In this document: piece after piece, positions 44,137 to 52,650 of the stretch | Position numbering within the stretch: position 1 is the first letter of the stretch | Layout: the number at the start of each line of letters is the position of its first letter | NCBI RefSeq assembly: GCF_000092285.1 | Contig: NC_014100.1 | Location: forward strand, 2,294,001-2,358,000 | Origin: Caulobacter segnis ATCC 21756 | GTDB taxonomy: Bacteria; Pseudomonadota; Alphaproteobacteria; Caulobacterales; Caulobacteraceae | DNA: 64,000 nucleotides | Direction of reading: 5' to 3' | Made by a program: the position numbers and the translations under genes | The notes under the pieces: model-generated | What the model saw: only the letters and a program-made list of their open reading frames with translations | What the model was told of the DNA's origin: nothing | The model's database searches: none

Positions 44137-44243
44137 TGCCCCCTCCGCGCTAACGCGCTCCTCCCCCGGAGGGGGAAGAAGGGGCGCGTTTCCTTCCGCC
44201 CCCTCTGGGGGCGGACGACCTGCGAAGCAGGTCAGGTGGGGGC
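44137..44243. repeat. cluster of GC-rich hairpin repeats downstream of mfd
   Basis: Several short perfect hairpins occur in a row: CCCCC-GGA-GGGGG near 44163, CCGCCCCC-TCT-GGGGGCGG near 44198 and GACCTGC-GAA-GCAGGTC near 44217. The composition is the G/C-run type seen in Caulobacter intergenic repeats and resembles, without being identical to, the 43506 element. It sits about 20 bases from the mfd stop. Confidence 0.65.
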
Positions 44244-44260
44244 CTGCGGCGGCGGCCGCC

Positions 44261-47200
44261 CTACCCCTTCGCCAGCTTCGCCAGCTGGGTCAGGATCTTC
44301 TCGGCCGCGTCGAGACGCTGGGCCGGGGTCTCCCACTCGCCCTTCACGACCACCTTCTGGTCGGGACGCACCTTCCAGATCAGGCTGTTCTTGGCGACGA
44401 ACTGGACGAGCGCCAGCGGGTTGGCGAATTCGTCGTTGCGGAAGCTGGCGACCGCGCCCTTGGGGCCGACGTCGATCTTGGCGACATTGGCCTCGCGGCA
44501 CAGGCCCTTGATCGCGACGACCTTGAGCAGGGAGTCCGTCTCGGGCGGCAGCGGGCCGAAGCGGTCGATCATCTCGGCGGCCAGGGCTTCGCGGTCGTTG
44601 GCCTTCTCGGCTTCCGACAGGCGACGATAGAGCGACAGGCGCACATTGAGGTCCGGCACGTAATCGTCGGGGATCATCACGGCCGCGCCGGTGTTGATCT
44701 GCGGCGACCAGCCCCGGTCTTCCAGCAGGGCCTCTTGACCTTGCCGTTGCTTCAGCTCGGCGACGGCGTCCTCCAGCATCTGCTGGTAAAGCTCGACGCC
44801 GATCTCCTTGATGTGGCCGCTCTGCTCGTCGCCGAGCAGGTTGCCGCCGCCACGCTGGTCCAGGTCGTGGCTGGCCAGCTGGAAGCCCGCGCCCAGGCTG
44901 TCCAGCGACTGCAGCACCTGCAGGCGCTTCTCGGCCGACAGGGTCAGCGACTTCTCGACCGGCGTGGTCAGATAGGCGTAGGCGCGGGCCTTGGAGCGGC
45001 CGACGCGGCCCCGGATTTGATACAGCTGGGCCAGGCCGAACATGTCGGCGCGGTGGACGATCAGCGTATTGGCCGACGGGATATCGAGCCCACTCTCCAC
45101 GATCGTGGTCGCAAGAAGCACGTCGTACTGGCCCTCGTAGAAGGCCGTCATCACGTCCTCCAGCTGGGTGGCCGACATCTGGCCGTGGCCGACGACGTAC
45201 TTCACCTCCGGGACCTGGGTGCGGAGGAACTTCTCGATGTCCTCCAGGTCCTTGATGCGCGGCACGACGTAGTAGGACTGGCCGCCGCGATACTTCTCGC
45301 GCAGCAGGGCCTCGCGCAGGGTCACCGGGTCGAACGGGCTGATGTAGGTGCGCACCGCCAGGCGATCGACCGGCGGGGTCGCGATGATCGACATCTCCCG
45401 GATGCCCGACAGCGCCATCTGCAACGTGCGTGGGATCGGCGTGGCGGTCAGGGTCAGCATGTGCACGTCGGCGCGAAGCTCTTTCAGCTTCTCCTTGTGC
45501 TTGACCCCAAAGTGCTGCTCCTCGTCGACGATGACGAGGCCCAGGTCCTTGAACGACACCTGCTTGGACAGGATGGCGTGGGTGCCGACCACGATCTCGA
45601 ACTGGCCATTGGCCAGGCCCTCGCGGGTCTCGGCCGCTTCCTTGCCGGTGACCAGGCGCGACAGGCGCGTAACCTTGACCGGCCAGCCCTGGAAGCGGTC
45701 CTTGAAGGTTTTGTAGTGCTGGCGCGCCAGCAGCGTGGTCGGGCAGACGATCGCCACCTGCTTGCCGCTCATCGCCACCACGAAGGCCGCGCGCAGGGCC
45801 ACCTCGGTCTTTCCGAAGCCGACGTCGCCGCAGATCAGGCGGTCCATCGGCTTGCCGGACGATAGGTCCTCCAGCACGTCATGGATGGCGCTGAGCTGGT
45901 CGTCCGTCTCTTCATACGGGAAGCGGGCGCAGAACTCGTCGAACACGCCGTGCGGCGGATCGGTCTCCTCGACGTGCTTGAGCTGGCGGGCGGCGGCGAT
46001 CTGGATCAGGCCCTCGGCCATGACCCGCAGGCGCTCCTTGGCTTTCGCCTTACGGCCTTGCCAGGCCGCGCCGCCCAGCTTGTCCAGCTGGACGTTGTCG
46101 GCGTCGGCCGCGCCGTAGCGCGTCAGAAGGTCGATGTTCTCGACCGGCAGATAGAGCTTGGCCTCGCCGCCATACAGCAGGTCTAGGCAGTCGTGCGGCG
46201 CGCCCTGGACGTCGAGGGTCTTCAGGCCCTCGTAGCGGCCGATGCCGTGGTCGATGTGGACGACGAGGTCACCTGGCGTCAGCGCCGAGGCTTCCGCCAG
46301 GAAGTTGGCGGCGCGGCGCTTCTTGCGCGGGCGGGCCAGGCGGTCGCCCAGAATGTCGGTCTCGGAGATGACCGCCAGCGCCTCGGTCTCGAAGCCGTGG
46401 TCGAGCGGCAGCACGACGCGCTGCGGGACCTTGGGGTCATTGGCTTTCGCGGCCTGCCAGTAGCCGGCGAACGGGATTTTCTTGAGGCCGTGGTCGGCCA
46501 GCATGGTCCCCAGGCGCTCGGACGAGCCCTCGGACCACGACGCGAACAGCACGCGCTTGCCCTCGGCCGCCAGCTTCCTGGCGTGGTCGGCGGTGGCCTC
46601 GAACAGGTTGACGCTGTCCTGGGCCCGCTCGGCGGCGAAGGTGCGGCCAAGCTTCGCGCCCAGATCGACGACATCCAGGCCCTGCGGCTGGAACGGCGTG
46701 AACTGCCGGTGCGTGCGGTCGGAAAGCTCGCGGTCCCACTCGGCGGCCGTCAGGTACAGCGCCTCGGGCGGCAGCGGACGATAGGCGGACTTGCGGTCGG
46801 CGCTGGCGCGGGCCTCGTAGGCGTCCAGGATCATCGACAGGCGCTCGTCGCGCGCTTCAGCCGCTTGGTGGTCGACGCCGATCAGGGCCCCGGCCGGCAG
46901 ATAGTCGAACAGCGTCGCCATGCGCTCGTAGAGCAGCGGCAGCCAGTGCTCGAGGCCGGCGCGGCGGCCGCCCTCGCTGACCGTGGCGTACAGGGGATCG
47001 TCTCCCGGCGCGCCGAACTCGGCGACATAGCCCTTGCGGAAGCGCGAGATGGCGTCAGCGTCCAGCAGGGCCTCGCTGACCGGCAGGAGGTCGATCTCCT
47101 TCAGCTGCTTGGTCGAGCGCTGGGTCTCGGGATCGAAGGCGCGGATGCTCTCCAGCGTGTCGCCGAACAAATCAAGGCGCACCGGCTCCTCGGCGGCCGG

Positions 47201-47728
47201 CGGATAGACGTCGATGACGCCGCCGCGGATCGCGAACTCGCCGCGCTCCGACACGGTCGAGGCGCGGGCGTAGCCGTTGACGGCGAAATAGGTCTCGAGA
47301 TCCTTGATGTCGACGACGCCGCCGACCTTGGCGCTGTAGCTGGCGCGCAGCAGCACGTCCTTGGTCGGCACGCGCTGCAGCAGGGCGTGGGCGGCGATGA
47401 CCAGGATGGCCGGCTTGCTCTCGCCCAGACCGCGCGCCAGGCGCGACAAGGTCGACATGCGCGTGGCCGAGACGCTCGCCGACGGGCCGATGCGGTCGTA
47501 GGGCAGGCAGTCCCACGAGGGCAGCAGCACCGCCTCGATCTCGGGAGCGAAGAACTTTAGGCTGTCGATGAAGGCGCCGGCGCGGGCGGTGTCGCGGGCG
47601 ACGAAGGCGGTCAGCCCGCCACGCGCCCTGGCGATGTCGGCCATCACCAGCGCGTCGAAGCCTTCCGGCGCGCCGGCCAGGGTCAAGCCGCCGGCGGCCT
47701 TGGCGATCTGTTTGGCGTCGTAGGCCAT
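44261..47728 (-). CDS. mfd: transcription-repair coupling factor Mfd
   Basis: A 1155-residue Mfd ATPase that removes stalled RNA polymerase and recruits UvrA. The order is a UvrB-like N-terminal region (LLPSWDCLPYDRIGPSASVSATRM about 90), the RNA-polymerase-interacting CarD-like domain (LTPGDLVVHIDHGIGRYEGL about 490), a RecG-like helicase with Walker A GDVGFGKTEVAL (about 645) and DEEQHFG, and a C-terminal TRCF domain. The length is normal for the family. It is followed downstream by repeats and no further gene; upstream is sdhE, 24 bases away. Confidence 0.97.
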   Translation of the reverse strand: MAYDAKQIAKAAGGLTLAGAPEGFDALVMADIARARGGLTAFVARDTARAGAFIDSLKFFAPEIEAVLLPSWDCLPYDRIGPSASVSATRMSTLSRLARGLGESKPAILVIAAHALLQRVPTKDVLLRASYSAKVGGVVDIKDLETYFAVNGYARASTVSERGEFAIRGGVIDVYPPAAEEPVRLDLFGDTLESIRAFDPETQRSTKQLKEIDLLPVSEALLDADAISRFRKGYVAEFGAPGDDPLYATVSEGGRRAGLEHWLPLLYERMATLFDYLPAGALIGVDHQAAEARDERLSMILDAYEARASADRKSAYRPLPPEALYLTAAEWDRELSDRTHRQFTPFQPQGLDVVDLGAKLGRTFAAERAQDSVNLFEATADHARKLAAEGKRVLFASWSEGSSERLGTMLADHGLKKIPFAGYWQAAKANDPKVPQRVVLPLDHGFETEALAVISETDILGDRLARPRKKRRAANFLAEASALTPGDLVVHIDHGIGRYEGLKTLDVQGAPHDCLDLLYGGEAKLYLPVENIDLLTRYGAADADNVQLDKLGGAAWQGRKAKAKERLRVMAEGLIQIAAARQLKHVEETDPPHGVFDEFCARFPYEETDDQLSAIHDVLEDLSSGKPMDRLICGDVGFGKTEVALRAAFVVAMSGKQVAIVCPTTLLARQHYKTFKDRFQGWPVKVTRLSRLVTGKEAAETREGLANGQFEIVVGTHAILSKQVSFKDLGLVIVDEEQHFGVKHKEKLKELRADVHMLTLTATPIPRTLQMALSGIREMSIIATPPVDRLAVRTYISPFDPVTLREALLREKYRGGQSYYVVPRIKDLEDIEKFLRTQVPEVKYVVGHGQMSATQLEDVMTAFYEGQYDVLLATTIVESGLDIPSANTLIVHRADMFGLAQLYQIRGRVGRSKARAYAYLTTPVEKSLTLSAEKRLQVLQSLDSLGAGFQLASHDLDQRGGGNLLGDEQSGHIKEIGVELYQQMLEDAVAELKQRQGQEALLEDRGWSPQINTGAAVMIPDDYVPDLNVRLSLYRRLSEAEKANDREALAAEMIDRFGPLPPETDSLLKVVAIKGLCREANVAKIDVGPKGAVASFRNDEFANPLALVQFVAKNSLIWKVRPDQKVVVKGEWETPAQRLDAAEKILTQLAKLAKG

Positions 47729-47752
47729 CGGGTCTCTTGGTCTAGAAAGGGG

Positions 47753-48046
47753 TCAGGCGCCGTCGCCGGCGGGGCGCGACGCGTGCGCCTCGAACCGGAA
47801 CGCACGGATCATCGCCAGGACGTCCGTCTCGAAACGCTCGGGAGTCGGCTCCTGGCCGACGATCCAGGCATAGATCTCGCGATCCGACTGCTCAAGCAGG
47901 GTTTCCAGCGTGTCGAACTGCTCTGGCGTCAGGTTCGGGCCATGGATGTCCGCGAACGGGCCCAGGATCAGGTCCGCTTCCCGGAAACCGCGATGCCAGG
48001 CGCGGAAACGAAGGCGCCGAAGGCGGGAGTCGTGGTCGATGGTCAT
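47753..48046 (-). CDS. sdhE: FAD assembly factor SdhE
   Basis: A 97-residue SdhE/Sdh5-family protein that promotes flavinylation of succinate dehydrogenase. The helical core has RLRRLRFRAWHRGFREADLILGPFAD with the conserved RGxxE-type motif represented here as RGFREAD. The ATG at 48046 starts the conserved region; a longer frame from 48124 is unlikely. It precedes mfd with a 24-base gap, an association seen in many alphaproteobacteria. Confidence 0.9.
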   Translation of the reverse strand: MTIDHDSRLRRLRFRAWHRGFREADLILGPFADIHGPNLTPEQFDTLETLLEQSDREIYAWIVGQEPTPERFETDVLAMIRAFRFEAHASRPAGDGA

Positions 48047-48243
48047 GCCCGGCCGCATATAGAGCGGCGGTCGGCCAGACGCCAGCGGCAGCCCCCTCGC
48101 CAGGGTGACGAAATCCCCCTTCACGCCTTGTCGCGATTGACTTTGGCGACTTTCGGCCTATTTATCCGCACCTTCGGAGCAGGTCTGGCGAATCCGCGCC
48201 GCCCGCTCGCCCAAGCACGGGCGGCTCCGCAGATCAGCGTGTA

Positions 48244-49818
48244 ATGACTGAATTTTCCGACCTCGGGCTCTCGCCCACGACCCTGCAGGCGGTCGCCGAC
48301 ACCGGCTATACCACTGCCACGCCCATCCAGGCCCAGGCCATTCCGGTGGCCCTCGCCGGCCAGGATGTCCTCGGCATCGCCCAGACCGGCACCGGCAAGA
48401 CCGCCGCCTTCACCCTGCCCCTGATCGACAAGCTGCAGTCGGGCCGAGCCAAGGCCCGCATGCCGCGCGCCCTGGTCATCGCCCCGACCCGCGAGCTGGC
48501 CGACCAGGTCGCCTCCAGCTTCGAGAAGTACGCCAAGGGCACCAAGCTCTCGTGGGCGCTGCTGATCGGCGGCGTCTCGTTCGGCGACCAGGAAAAGAAG
48601 CTCGACCGCGGCGTCGACGTCCTGATCGCCACGCCGGGCCGCCTGCTCGACCACTTCGAGCGCGGCAAGCTGCTGATGACCGGCGTCCAGTTCCTGGTCG
48701 TCGACGAAGCCGACCGCATGCTGGACATGGGCTTCATCCCGGACATCGAGCGCATCTTCAAGATGACGCCGCCGAAGAAGCAGACCTTGTTCTTCTCGGC
48801 GACCATGCCGCCGGAAATCACCCGCCTGACCAAGCAGTTCCTGCGCGATCCGGTCCGGATCGAGGTGGCGCGTCCGGCGACGACCAACGCCAACATCACC
48901 CAGCTGCTGGTCAAGGTCCCCTCCTCCGATCCCAAGGCCAAGCGCCTGGCGCTGCGCGCTCTGATCGAGAAGGCCCAGATCGAGACCGGCATCGTCTTCT
49001 GCAATCGCAAGACCGAAGTCGACATCGTCGCCAAGTCGCTGAAGGTGCACGGCTACGACGCCGCCCCGATCCACGGCGACCTGGACCAGACCCAGCGCAT
49101 GAAGACCCTGGCGGACTTCCGCTCGGGCGCGCTGAAGATCCTGGTGGCCTCGGACGTCGCCGCGCGCGGCCTCGACATCCCGGCCGTCAGCCACGTCTTC
49201 AACTACGACGTCCCGCACCACGCCGACGACTACGTCCACCGCATCGGCCGCACCGGCCGCGCCGGTCGGACGGGCATCACCTACATGCTGGTCACGCCGG
49301 CCGACGACAAAGGCTTCGACAAGGTCGTCAAGCTGATCGGCTCGACCCCGGACGAAGAAAAGCTTGAGCTCGACTACTCGAACGCCGTCACCGTCAAGCG
49401 CGAGGGCGACCGCGACCGCAAGCGCGGCGGTCGTGACCGAGACCGCGATCGCGGCGAGCGTGGCGAACGTCCGGCCCGCGGCAGCAGCCGCAGCCGCGGC
49501 CGCGCCGAAGAGACCGCCATCGAGGCTCCGGTCGAAGCGATCGCCGCCGAAGCGCCCGAGGCCGTCGTCGAGGCCCGTCCCGCCCGCGAACGCAAGCCGC
49601 GCCGCGAACGCGAGCCGCGCCCGGTCGCCGCCGCGCCCGTCGTCGAAGCCGAACGCCCGGGTCGTCCGGAGCGCGCGGAACGGCCGGACCGTCAGGAGCG
49701 CCCCGAGCGTCCCGTTCGCGGCGTCCAACCGGTTCGCGATCGCGATGACGACGACCGTCGCGTCGTCGGCTTCGGCAACGACATCCCCGCCTTCCTGGCC
49801 AAGCCGCCGCGCAAGTAG
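48244..49818 (+). CDS. rhlB: DEAD-box RNA helicase (RhlB/RhlE type)
   Basis: A 524-residue ATP-dependent RNA helicase. The motifs are Q (FSDLGL... TPIQAQAIP), Walker A AQTGTGKT, PTRELA, DEAD, SAT, and HRIGRTGRAGRTG in the second RecA-like domain. A C-terminal low-complexity tail (about 380-510) is rich in Arg, Glu and Pro, often seen in helicases that bind partners. From memory, the C. crescentus gene between mfd and dgcB is RhlB of the RNA degradosome, and I use that symbol on position. By sequence alone it could be called RhlE-type. Confidence 0.85.
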   Translation: MTEFSDLGLSPTTLQAVADTGYTTATPIQAQAIPVALAGQDVLGIAQTGTGKTAAFTLPLIDKLQSGRAKARMPRALVIAPTRELADQVASSFEKYAKGTKLSWALLIGGVSFGDQEKKLDRGVDVLIATPGRLLDHFERGKLLMTGVQFLVVDEADRMLDMGFIPDIERIFKMTPPKKQTLFFSATMPPEITRLTKQFLRDPVRIEVARPATTNANITQLLVKVPSSDPKAKRLALRALIEKAQIETGIVFCNRKTEVDIVAKSLKVHGYDAAPIHGDLDQTQRMKTLADFRSGALKILVASDVAARGLDIPAVSHVFNYDVPHHADDYVHRIGRTGRAGRTGITYMLVTPADDKGFDKVVKLIGSTPDEEKLELDYSNAVTVKREGDRDRKRGGRDRDRDRGERGERPARGSSRSRGRAEETAIEAPVEAIAAEAPEAVVEARPARERKPRREREPRPVAAAPVVEAERPGRPERAERPDRQERPERPVRGVQPVRDRDDDDRRVVGFGNDIPAFLAKPPRK

Positions 49819-49844
49819 CGGCGAGCCAAGACATGCACAAATGA

Positions 49845-49875
49845 GGGCGTCGGACTCCGTGTCCGACGCCCTTTT
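49845..49875 (+). terminator. rho-independent terminator of the helicase gene
   Basis: A perfect 11-bp stem GGGCGTCGGAC/GTCCGACGCCC with a 5-base loop (TCCGT) is followed by TTTT. It lies 26 bases after the helicase stop. Confidence 0.9.
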
Positions 49876-49882
49876 GCTTGGG

Positions 49883-50566
49883 CTAGTGGACTAGGCGGCC
49901 CTGAAGCCACAGGATGGCCGGATAGACCGACAGCCAGGTCCAGAAGAAGCGGTTCAGGCCGAACAGGCAGGCGTTGGCCAGGTGAAAGGTCCCGGCGACG
50001 ACCAGGGCGGCGATCAAGGTCGGCTTGGTCAGCATGGCCAGCGGGAAAACCAGCTCGAACCCCATCACCGCCCAGGACATCACGGTCAGCAGCCTTGGTC
50101 GTTCGGCCAAAGCGCGCAGGGACTCGGCGACCGGATAGGCCGAGAACTGGAAGACGTCGCGCAACGCCCGCCCCGATCGCCAATCGGGGTTCACGACCTT
50201 CACCCAGCCCGAGATGAAGTAGGACAGCACCAGCTGCGCGCCCAGATAGCCGAAGAAGAGCTCCCGCAGCGGCGTGCTGGGCGCCAGGCTGGCGAGGGTC
50301 AGGCACCATAGCGACAACAGGCCCATCCGGTCGCTGCCGCCGTTATAAGGGCCTTGGAAGCGCTGAAGGATCAGCAGCGACAGCGCCGCCATCGCCACCA
50401 GCGGCCACGGCGACGCGACGCCCAGCAGCACCAGCACGCACAACACCGCCCGCGCCAGGAACAGGGCGCGCTCGTCGCGAAAGCCGCGCAGATGCTCCAG
50501 GCTCTGCTGCAGCAGGGCCAAGGCCAGCAGCGCCTGCGTCAGGCGGATCGCGTCCGGCAAGGTCAT
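49883..50566 (-). CDS. HTTM-type membrane protein
   Basis: A 227-residue integral membrane protein with about six hydrophobic segments. The HTTM (horizontally transferred transmembrane, vitamin-K gamma-carboxylase-like) pattern is seen in LGAQLVLSYFISGWVKVVNPDWRSGRALRDVFQFSAYP and VMGFELVFPLAMLTKPTLI. The start overlaps the stop of the upstream 145-residue gene by 4 bases, so the two are translationally coupled. The function is unknown; carboxylase activity is not implied because soluble domains are lacking. Confidence 0.75.
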   Translation of the reverse strand: MTLPDAIRLTQALLALALLQQSLEHLRGFRDERALFLARAVLCVLVLLGVASPWPLVAMAALSLLILQRFQGPYNGGSDRMGLLSLWCLTLASLAPSTPLRELFFGYLGAQLVLSYFISGWVKVVNPDWRSGRALRDVFQFSAYPVAESLRALAERPRLLTVMSWAVMGFELVFPLAMLTKPTLIAALVVAGTFHLANACLFGLNRFFWTWLSVYPAILWLQGRLVH

Positions 50567-51000
50567 CGGACGTCGATCTCCGCCAGAGCGCGCGGCGCGG
50601 CCTCGAACTGCACCTCTCGCGTGATCGCCTCGCCGTCACGCACGACGAAGACGAGCCGAAAAGCCAGCCAGCCCTCGACCGTCTCCCCGCCCCGCGCCAG
50701 ATCGGCGGCGATCCGCTTGAAGATCTCGTGCTCGCTGTGCGCGGTCGGGTTGTCGATCAGGCGCTCGGCGCAGCTGACCAGGAACAGGCTCTCGTTCCAG
50801 CGCGGGTTCCACAGCAGGCGAGCCGCCATGGTCGCCGACGTGACCCGCTCAGGCCGGGGGCGGAATTCTAGCCAGGCCTCCGGCGCCGCTTCGACCGAAG
50901 GGGTCACCGCGTATTCCACGCGCGGCGACGGCGCGATGACGTCGAAGAAGTTCCAGGACGGGATCAGGGCCGGCAGCAGCAGCTGCAGCGGATTGGGCAT
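50563..51000 (-). CDS. hypothetical protein, partner of HTTM gene
   Basis: A 145-residue protein with a short hydrophobic N terminus (MPNPLQLLLPALIPSWNFFDVI). The rest is soluble-like and predicted alpha/beta (WLEFRPRPERVTSATMAARLLWNPRWNESLFLVSCAERL). I know of no named family. Its coupling to the HTTM gene (4-base overlap) suggests that the two form a membrane complex. Confidence 0.65.
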   Translation of the reverse strand: MPNPLQLLLPALIPSWNFFDVIAPSPRVEYAVTPSVEAAPEAWLEFRPRPERVTSATMAARLLWNPRWNESLFLVSCAERLIDNPTAHSEHEIFKRIAADLARGGETVEGWLAFRLVFVVRDGEAITREVQFEAAPRALAEIDVR

Positions 51001-51152
51001 CGTCCCTGCTCCAGGCGGCCGAGGAATCGCTCGATCCTAAGCTTAACCCGAGCGGCCTTCGATAGCGCCGGTGGCGGAACACGGGTATCCTGGCGGACGT
51101 TTTCGACGCGCGGCGCGTATAGGCCGCGAACCAGCTAAGGGAGGATCGCGCC

Positions 51153-51443
51153 ATGGCCGCCACCCAGCCTGACGCCTTCGAACACGACATCGCCGATCGC
51201 GAGGCGATCCTGATCGCCCACGAGAGGACCTACCACGCCTTCGCCATACTCGTGCGATGGGCGATGTTGCACAGCGCGGTGGTGATCAGCGCCCTGACGG
51301 TGTGGTTCGCCACGCCGGCGGGCTTTTTTGGCGGTCTGGTCACCGCCATCGTGGTCTTCGTCGTCGGCTACTACGGCATGGTCCGCCGCGAGGAGCAGCA
51401 GCCGCTGGACCCGTGGGTCGAGGGCCGCAAGGGCATCCTATAG
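51153..51443 (+). CDS. small membrane protein, aa3-type cytochrome oxidase subunit IV-like
   Basis: A 96-residue protein with two membrane segments (about 32-48 and 54-74). The sequence ahead (EAILIAHERTYHAFAILVRWAM) matches the short COX4_pro_2-type proteins that accompany alphaproteobacterial aa3 oxidases. No oxidase gene is near. The start follows AAGGGAGG. Its last 6 bases overlap the convergent glycosyltransferase gene. The assignment is tentative. Confidence 0.65.
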   Translation: MAATQPDAFEHDIADREAILIAHERTYHAFAILVRWAMLHSAVVISALTVWFATPAGFFGGLVTAIVVFVVGYYGMVRREEQQPLDPWVEGRKGIL

Positions 51444-52589
51444 CGCCGCGTCCACGAAGCGCAGCAGATCGTCCAGCGGCGGCTTGAACGCGAACTTGAA
51501 ACCGCGTCGCAGCCGGGCGGTCAGCGGCGCCTGTCGCGCCGGACAGGGCGAGGCGCAGACATAGCCTCGCCAATCGACGCCCACTTGGCGGCAGGCCGCC
51601 CTCACCCACTGGCTGGTGAAGTTCAGCGGCTGAATCTCGACGACACGCGCGCCGCGCGGCAGGAAGACCGCGTTGGCCAGGGCCGCGCCGCTGGCGCCGA
51701 CCACGATCTCGGCGTCGCGCATCAGGGCGACCTGCTCGGCGGCGCTCAGGGTCTCGGGCCGAACGATCGCAAAGCCCCGCGCCGCCAAGGCCCGCTCGAA
51801 CGCGGCCTCGCCGACCATGACCCGCATCGACTGGCCCCGACGCGAGAGATAGACGCGCCGATGGCCCTCGCCGGCGGGCGCGCGCGCCAGAACCCGCGCC
51901 GCCAGATCGGCCAGGAGGCCGTTCGGATGATGCAGGAAATGGTCCATGCTGGTGGCGAAGGCGGCGCGCTTGAGCTGGACGACCGGCGCGTCGATCTCCG
52001 TCACCGCCCTGCCGGGAAACGCCAGGTCGATCAGGTCGCGCTGCCAGGTGGCGAGCTTGGGCGCCAGGATCGGCAGGTCCTCGAGCAGCCCCACCTGCTC
52101 CAGCGCCAACAGGGACGTCAGCGCGTCGATCACGAAGTGGCCGTAGTTGAAGGTCGCGCCCCACGGCAGGAAGACGGCGCCGCCCTCAAGCACCGGCGCG
52201 GACGCTGGCGGCGTAAAGCGCGAAGCCTGATCGCTCAGGCCCGGGATCGCCGACAGGTCCGGATGGCCGTGCCGCGCCTCGCCGACCGTGGCGTTGTAGA
52301 GCGCGCCGTCCGTTCCCATCAGCGCGCCGAAGGCGGGGAACCACCAGGTCTCGCCAACCACGCAGAGCGCAGGAACATTGACCGGCGGCCGGGCGGCGAT
52401 GTCATGGGGCCAAGCGGCCGCCTCCAGCCCGCCCAGACGCCCCATCGGCGCGTCGGCCGAGGCGTCGTTTTCCGGGGCCCAGGCGACGCCGGGCTCGCTT
52501 CGCGCCAATAGCCCCGCCAGTTCAAAGGACAGCACGCGCGGCATGTCCTGGGCTTCGACAATGGGGCGCACGGAGAGCGACGCGGTCAT
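51438..52589 (-). CDS. glycosyltransferase family 61-like protein
   Basis: A 383-residue DUF563/GT61 protein. The family segments are GAVFLPWGATFNYGHFVIDALTSL, RRVYLSRRGQSMRVMVGEAAFERALAARGF and MRDAEIVVGASGAALANAVFLPRGARVVEIQPLNF. Homologues add xylose or GlcNAc in plants and are found near bacterial polysaccharide genes. No other exopolysaccharide gene is adjacent, so the acceptor is unknown. It is convergent with the small COX4-like gene. Confidence 0.85.
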   Translation of the reverse strand: MTASLSVRPIVEAQDMPRVLSFELAGLLARSEPGVAWAPENDASADAPMGRLGGLEAAAWPHDIAARPPVNVPALCVVGETWWFPAFGALMGTDGALYNATVGEARHGHPDLSAIPGLSDQASRFTPPASAPVLEGGAVFLPWGATFNYGHFVIDALTSLLALEQVGLLEDLPILAPKLATWQRDLIDLAFPGRAVTEIDAPVVQLKRAAFATSMDHFLHHPNGLLADLAARVLARAPAGEGHRRVYLSRRGQSMRVMVGEAAFERALAARGFAIVRPETLSAAEQVALMRDAEIVVGASGAALANAVFLPRGARVVEIQPLNFTSQWVRAACRQVGVDWRGYVCASPCPARQAPLTARLRRGFKFAFKPPLDDLLRFVDAAL

Positions 52590-52650
52590 GCCCCGCTTGG
52601 AGCATGACCCGGCCCGGCTGAAAACCCTTCTACGGGTCCTTAGCGCCGAC

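Noticed and set aside
44066..45865. 599-residue plus-strand frame opposite mfd
   Set aside because: It is the mirror of the mfd coding frame, rich in Leu/Arg/Gln/His repeats without domains.
48121..49728. 535-residue minus-strand frame opposite the DEAD-box helicase
   Set aside because: It is GC-frame shadow of the helicase and has no credible protein signature.
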